DNA of 64,000 nucleotides, taken from positions 1,054,001 through 1,118,000 of the forward strand of contig NZ_CP009435.1 in NCBI RefSeq assembly GCF_000960995.1. Reading direction: 5' to 3'. How positions within the stretch are numbered: position 1 is the stretch's first letter; each line of letters starts with the position of its first letter. Under the pieces are notes generated by a model. It was not told where the DNA came from. It ran no database searches and saw only the letters and a list, made by a program, of their open reading frames with translations. Positions 59,482 to 64,000 of the stretch are shown here, one piece after another. Origin of the DNA: Burkholderia glumae LMG 2196 = ATCC 33617 (lineage in GTDB: Bacteria > Pseudomonadota > Gammaproteobacteria > Burkholderiales > Burkholderiaceae). Made by a program: the position numbers and the translations under genes.

Positions 59482-60870
59482 TCAGCACTCGACGATGTTC
59501 ACCGCGAGCCCGCCGCGCGAGGTTTCCTTGTACTTCGTCTTCATGTCGGCGCCCGTCTCGCGCATGGTCTTGATCACCGAGTCGAGCGACACGTAGTGGC
59601 TGCCGTCGCCGCGCAGCGCCATGCGCGCGGCGTTGACGGCCTTCACCGAGGCCATCGCGTTGCGCTCGATGCAGGGGATCTGCACCATCCCGCCCACCGG
59701 GTCGCAAGTCAGCCCGAGGTTGTGTTCCATGCCGATCTCGGCGGCGTTCTCGACCTGGCGCGGCGTGCCGCCCAGCACGGCGGCCAGCGCGCCGGCGGCC
59801 ATCGAGCAGGCCACCCCCACCTCGCCCTGGCAGCCCACCTCGGCGCCCGAGATCGACGCGTTGAGCTTGTAGAGGATGCCGATCGCGGCGGCCGTCATCA
59901 GGAAGTCGATCACGCCCTGCTCGTTCGCGCCGGGCGTGAAGCGCATGTAGTAGTGCAGCACGGCGGGGATGATGCCGGCCGCGCCGTTGGTGGGCGCCGT
60001 CACCACCCGGCCGCCGGCGGCGTTTTCCTCGTTCACGGCGATCGCGTAGAGGTTGATCCAGTCGATCATCGAGAGCGGGTCGCGCAGCGCCAGCTCGGGA
60101 TTGCCCGTCAGCGTGCGATACAGCTGCGGCGCGCGGCGCTTGACCTGGAACGGGCCGGGCAGCGTGCCGTGCGCGTCGGGGTTGCCGATCCCGCAGCCGC
60201 GCGACACGCACGACTGCATCACCTCCCAGATCTTCAGCAGGCCGGCGCGCGTGGCGGCCTCGTCGTGCCAGGCGCGCTCGTTGTCCCACATCAGCTGCGC
60301 GATCGACTTGCCGGTGCTGGCGGTCAGCGCGAGCAGCTCGGCGCTGGTGCGAAACGGGTAGGGCATCTGCTCGGCCGCGCTCAGCACCTTGGTGTTCGGC
60401 GCGCCGGCCGTCACCACGAAGCCGCCGCCCACCGACAGGTAGGTGGTCTCGCGCAGCGGCGCGCCGGCCGCGTCGCGCGCGCGCAGCGTCATCGCGTTCG
60501 GATGCTCGGGCAGCGCCTGCCGGTAGAAGCCGATCTGCTCCTTGAGCACGAACGGCACCGGATGGCGGCCCAGCAGCGCGAGCTTGCGCGTGTCGCGCAC
60601 CTCGGCGAGCCGCGCGTCGATGGTGTCGGGGTCGACCGTATCGGGCGCGTCGCCCATCAGTCCCAGCATCACGCCGCGGTCGGTGCCGTGGCCCTTGCCG
60701 GTCGCGCCGAGCGAGCCGTACAGGTCGACCTTCACGGTGGCGGTGCGCTCGAGCAGCTCGTCGCGCTCGAGGCCCTGGACGAACATCAGCGCGGCGCGCA
60801 TCGGTCCCACCGTGTGCGAGCTGGACGGGCCAATCCCGATTTTGAAAAGATCGAACACGCTGACTGCCAT
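59482..60870 (-). CDS. sdaA: L-serine ammonia-lyase, iron-sulfur type
   Basis: A 462-residue enzyme converting serine to pyruvate and ammonia. The opening MAVSVFDLFKIGIGPSSSHTVGPMRAALMFV and the segments APTNGAAGIIPAVLHYYM, CQGEVGVACSMAAGALAAVLGG and GLTCDPVGGMVQIPCIERNAMASVKAVNAARMAL are diagnostic. The conserved Cys in GLTC, PCIE and the final VEC could hold the [4Fe-4S] cluster. The ribosome site AGGAAA lies before the ATG. It follows gcvP on the same strand with one gene in between, which fits joint glycine-to-serine-to-pyruvate flow. Confidence 0.95.
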   Translation of the reverse strand: MAVSVFDLFKIGIGPSSSHTVGPMRAALMFVQGLERDELLERTATVKVDLYGSLGATGKGHGTDRGVMLGLMGDAPDTVDPDTIDARLAEVRDTRKLALLGRHPVPFVLKEQIGFYRQALPEHPNAMTLRARDAAGAPLRETTYLSVGGGFVVTAGAPNTKVLSAAEQMPYPFRTSAELLALTASTGKSIAQLMWDNERAWHDEAATRAGLLKIWEVMQSCVSRGCGIGNPDAHGTLPGPFQVKRRAPQLYRTLTGNPELALRDPLSMIDWINLYAIAVNEENAAGGRVVTAPTNGAAGIIPAVLHYYMRFTPGANEQGVIDFLMTAAAIGILYKLNASISGAEVGCQGEVGVACSMAAGALAAVLGGTPRQVENAAEIGMEHNLGLTCDPVGGMVQIPCIERNAMASVKAVNAARMALRGDGSHYVSLDSVIKTMRETGADMKTKYKETSRGGLAVNIVEC

Positions 60871-60900
60871 GGGGTTTCCTGTGATTCGGGGGATGCGGGG

Positions 60901-62019
60901 TTAACGGGCCGGCAGCGGCAGGCACGCGGCCACCCAGGCGGGCGGCTGCGGCGCGAGCAGCTGCGCGACGCGGGTGTAGCGGCCGTCCAGGCGGGCCGCC
61001 AGGTAGAACAGTTCGGTGGCGTTCTTCGGCGACCATGGCCCCGAGTAGCCGGGCAGGCCGGCCTCGCGGCGCTTCGCGTCGAACCCCACCGTGGAGTTCA
61101 CGAACTCCTCGTGGGTCTTCTCGCCGCGTGCATATGGCACCAGCCAGTCGAGCGCGGCCTCGAGCGTCGCGCCGTTGGCGCCGCGCTCGCGCAGCCAGTT
61201 GCGGTTGAAGCGCCGCGCGGCGAGCGCGGCCGTCACGAGCGGCTGCAGGTCGTAGACGGCGTAATGCACGGCGTCGCGCTCGGTGAAGTCGAGCGTGGTG
61301 CCGTCGGGGGCGATGTTGTCGGCCAGGTGCTCGACGAACAGGCGCTGCGCGGCGTTCATCATCTTGCGGTCGCCGAGCGTGAAGGCGGCCAGCGCGATCA
61401 GCTTGATCCGGTGGCTCTGCCAGTTGTTGCGCCAGGTGCCCGTGAGCGGGCGCTTCTGCGCCTCGATCTGCGCGACGTAGCCGGCCCCGAGCTTGTCGAT
61501 GAACGCGGCGGCGGCGTTGCGCGTCTTCACCGGCAGCGTGCTCGCGGTCATGTCGTAGGCCACGATCAGGCTTTCGAAGCGGGTCTCGTCGATCGGGTTG
61601 AAATCGGGCTGGTAGGTGGTCGTCCACGCCAGCAGGAAGCGGTTCACGAGCGCGAGATAGCGCGCGTCGTTGGTCACGCGCCAGGCAAGCGCCGCGTCGC
61701 GCATCAGCTCCATGTCGTTGAGCGCGGCCTCGCTCGCGTCGCGAATGCCCTCGTGCGGCAGCAGGCCCTCGGTATGGAGGTGGGCGAGCGCCTTCGGCTG
61801 CTCGTTGACGCGCGCCTCGACGCTGCGCACCAGCGCCTGCACGCCCGGCTCGGCCGAGGTCACCTCGTTGCTCTGCAGCGCGGGCGCCGCGCAAAAGTTC
61901 ATCGCCGCGCGCGCCTGCGCCGCGGCTGCCAGCGCGAGGCAGGCCGCGAGCGCTGGCGCGAGCGCGCGCCAGGTTCGCCCGCGCGCGCGCGCTCTGTCCG
62001 AAAACACCTTACGCACCAT
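60901..62019 (-). CDS. Exported alginate-lyase-family protein
   Basis: A 372-residue protein with an N-terminal signal peptide (basic stretch, hydrophobic core about 19-38, cleavage near ARA). The body is an all-alpha (alpha/alpha toroid) fold similar to PL5 alginate lyases: MRDAALAWRVTNDARYLALVNRFLLAWTTTYQPDFNPIDETRFESLIVAYDMTA, TGTWRNNWQSHRIKLIALAAFTLGDRKMMNAAQRLFVEHLADNIAPDGTTLDFTERDAVHYAVYDLQPLV. PL5 enzymes have NNHxYW around the catalytic His; here the same place reads NNWQSHR, so activity is uncertain. GAGGAG precedes the ATG. It lies 30 bp before sdaA and 87 bp after gcvP in the same direction. Confidence 0.8.
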   Translation of the reverse strand: MVRKVFSDRARARGRTWRALAPALAACLALAAAAQARAAMNFCAAPALQSNEVTSAEPGVQALVRSVEARVNEQPKALAHLHTEGLLPHEGIRDASEAALNDMELMRDAALAWRVTNDARYLALVNRFLLAWTTTYQPDFNPIDETRFESLIVAYDMTASTLPVKTRNAAAAFIDKLGAGYVAQIEAQKRPLTGTWRNNWQSHRIKLIALAAFTLGDRKMMNAAQRLFVEHLADNIAPDGTTLDFTERDAVHYAVYDLQPLVTAALAARRFNRNWLRERGANGATLEAALDWLVPYARGEKTHEEFVNSTVGFDAKRREAGLPGYSGPWSPKNATELFYLAARLDGRYTRVAQLLAPQPPAWVAACLPLPAR

Positions 62020-62106
62020 GCGGAACTCCTCGATTGGCTGAATGGCGGTGTGTGATGTTATCCGGACTTGGAAGCGAACGCGAACGCGCCGCCTGGCGCG
62101 CAGGAC

Positions 62107-64000
<1,894 letters not shown>

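Noticed and set aside
57310..62055. A single 4.7-kb plus-strand open frame (1581 codons)
   Set aside because: It runs antisense to sdaA, the alginate-lyase-like gene and the ThDP enzyme gene, which are all recognisable. Its product is low-complexity Arg/Ala/Gly-rich and reflects high GC, not a gene.

Overview
This is a GC-rich window with the gene content and order of chromosome 1 of a Burkholderia species. The evidence is the run mnmG-rsmG-parA-parB-(permease)-atpIBEFHAGDC, followed by hemE, priA and a PutA with a ribbon-helix-helix N-terminus, together with three parS-type sites built on GTTTCACGTGAAAC. The species cannot be fixed from the sequence. The parABS block suggests the window lies fairly near the chromosome 1 origin, but no dnaA gene or full oriC is present.

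Layout. 1-450: end of an Old Yellow Enzyme gene. 0.76-3.7 kb: a SET-domain protein with a lysine-rich tail, then a TctDE/QseBC-type two-component pair on the minus strand. 3.8-6.9 kb: a DUF3717-like small protein, the phenylalanine hydroxylase pair phhA-phhB with a divergent Lrp/AsnC regulator, and a CYTH-domain protein. 7.1-9.8 kb: a LysR regulator divergent from a GMC oxidoreductase. 10.2-15.0 kb: a five-gene branched-chain-amino-acid-type ABC transporter (two ATPases, binding protein, two permeases); one ATPase has Arg in place of the Walker A Lys. 15.0-20.4 kb: a 1-kb spacer with a possible small RNA and two parS sites, then mnmG (third parS inside it), rsmG, parA and parB. 20.4-29.5 kb: an anion permease and the F1Fo ATP synthase operon, with a clear promoter before atpI and a clear terminator after atpC.

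29.6-36.8 kb: an acyl-CoA synthetase, a low-GC spacer that looks like a structured RNA gene on the minus strand, a periplasmic cyclohexadienyl dehydratase-like protein (PheC), hemE, a spacer with two DnaA boxes, and priA. 37.3-45.0 kb: putA behind a promoter-terminator leader, a LivK-like binding protein, a class I aminotransferase and a polar-amino-acid binding protein; this is an amino-acid uptake and catabolism block. 45.0-49.0 kb: a PadR regulator, then a MerR-type regulator divergent from a His-rich Cd/Zn/Pb P-type ATPase that is followed by a tiny zinc-ribbon gene. 49.2-56.0 kb: ethanolamine use without a microcompartment (permease, EutB, EutC, an acetaldehyde-type dehydrogenase and an AraC/EutR-like activator). 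56.2-64.0 kb, all minus strand: a GT9 glycosyltransferase-like protein, a ThDP enzyme of the acetolactate-synthase family, sdaA, an alginate-lyase-like exported protein and the C-terminal two thirds of gcvP.

Most of the window is core metabolism. I found no phage, insertion sequence, CRISPR array, tRNA or rRNA. The least explained signals are the hairpin-rich minus-strand element at about 31.38-31.72 kb, the possible small RNA upstream of mnmG, the putA leader terminator, the DnaA boxes between hemE and priA, and the SET protein.
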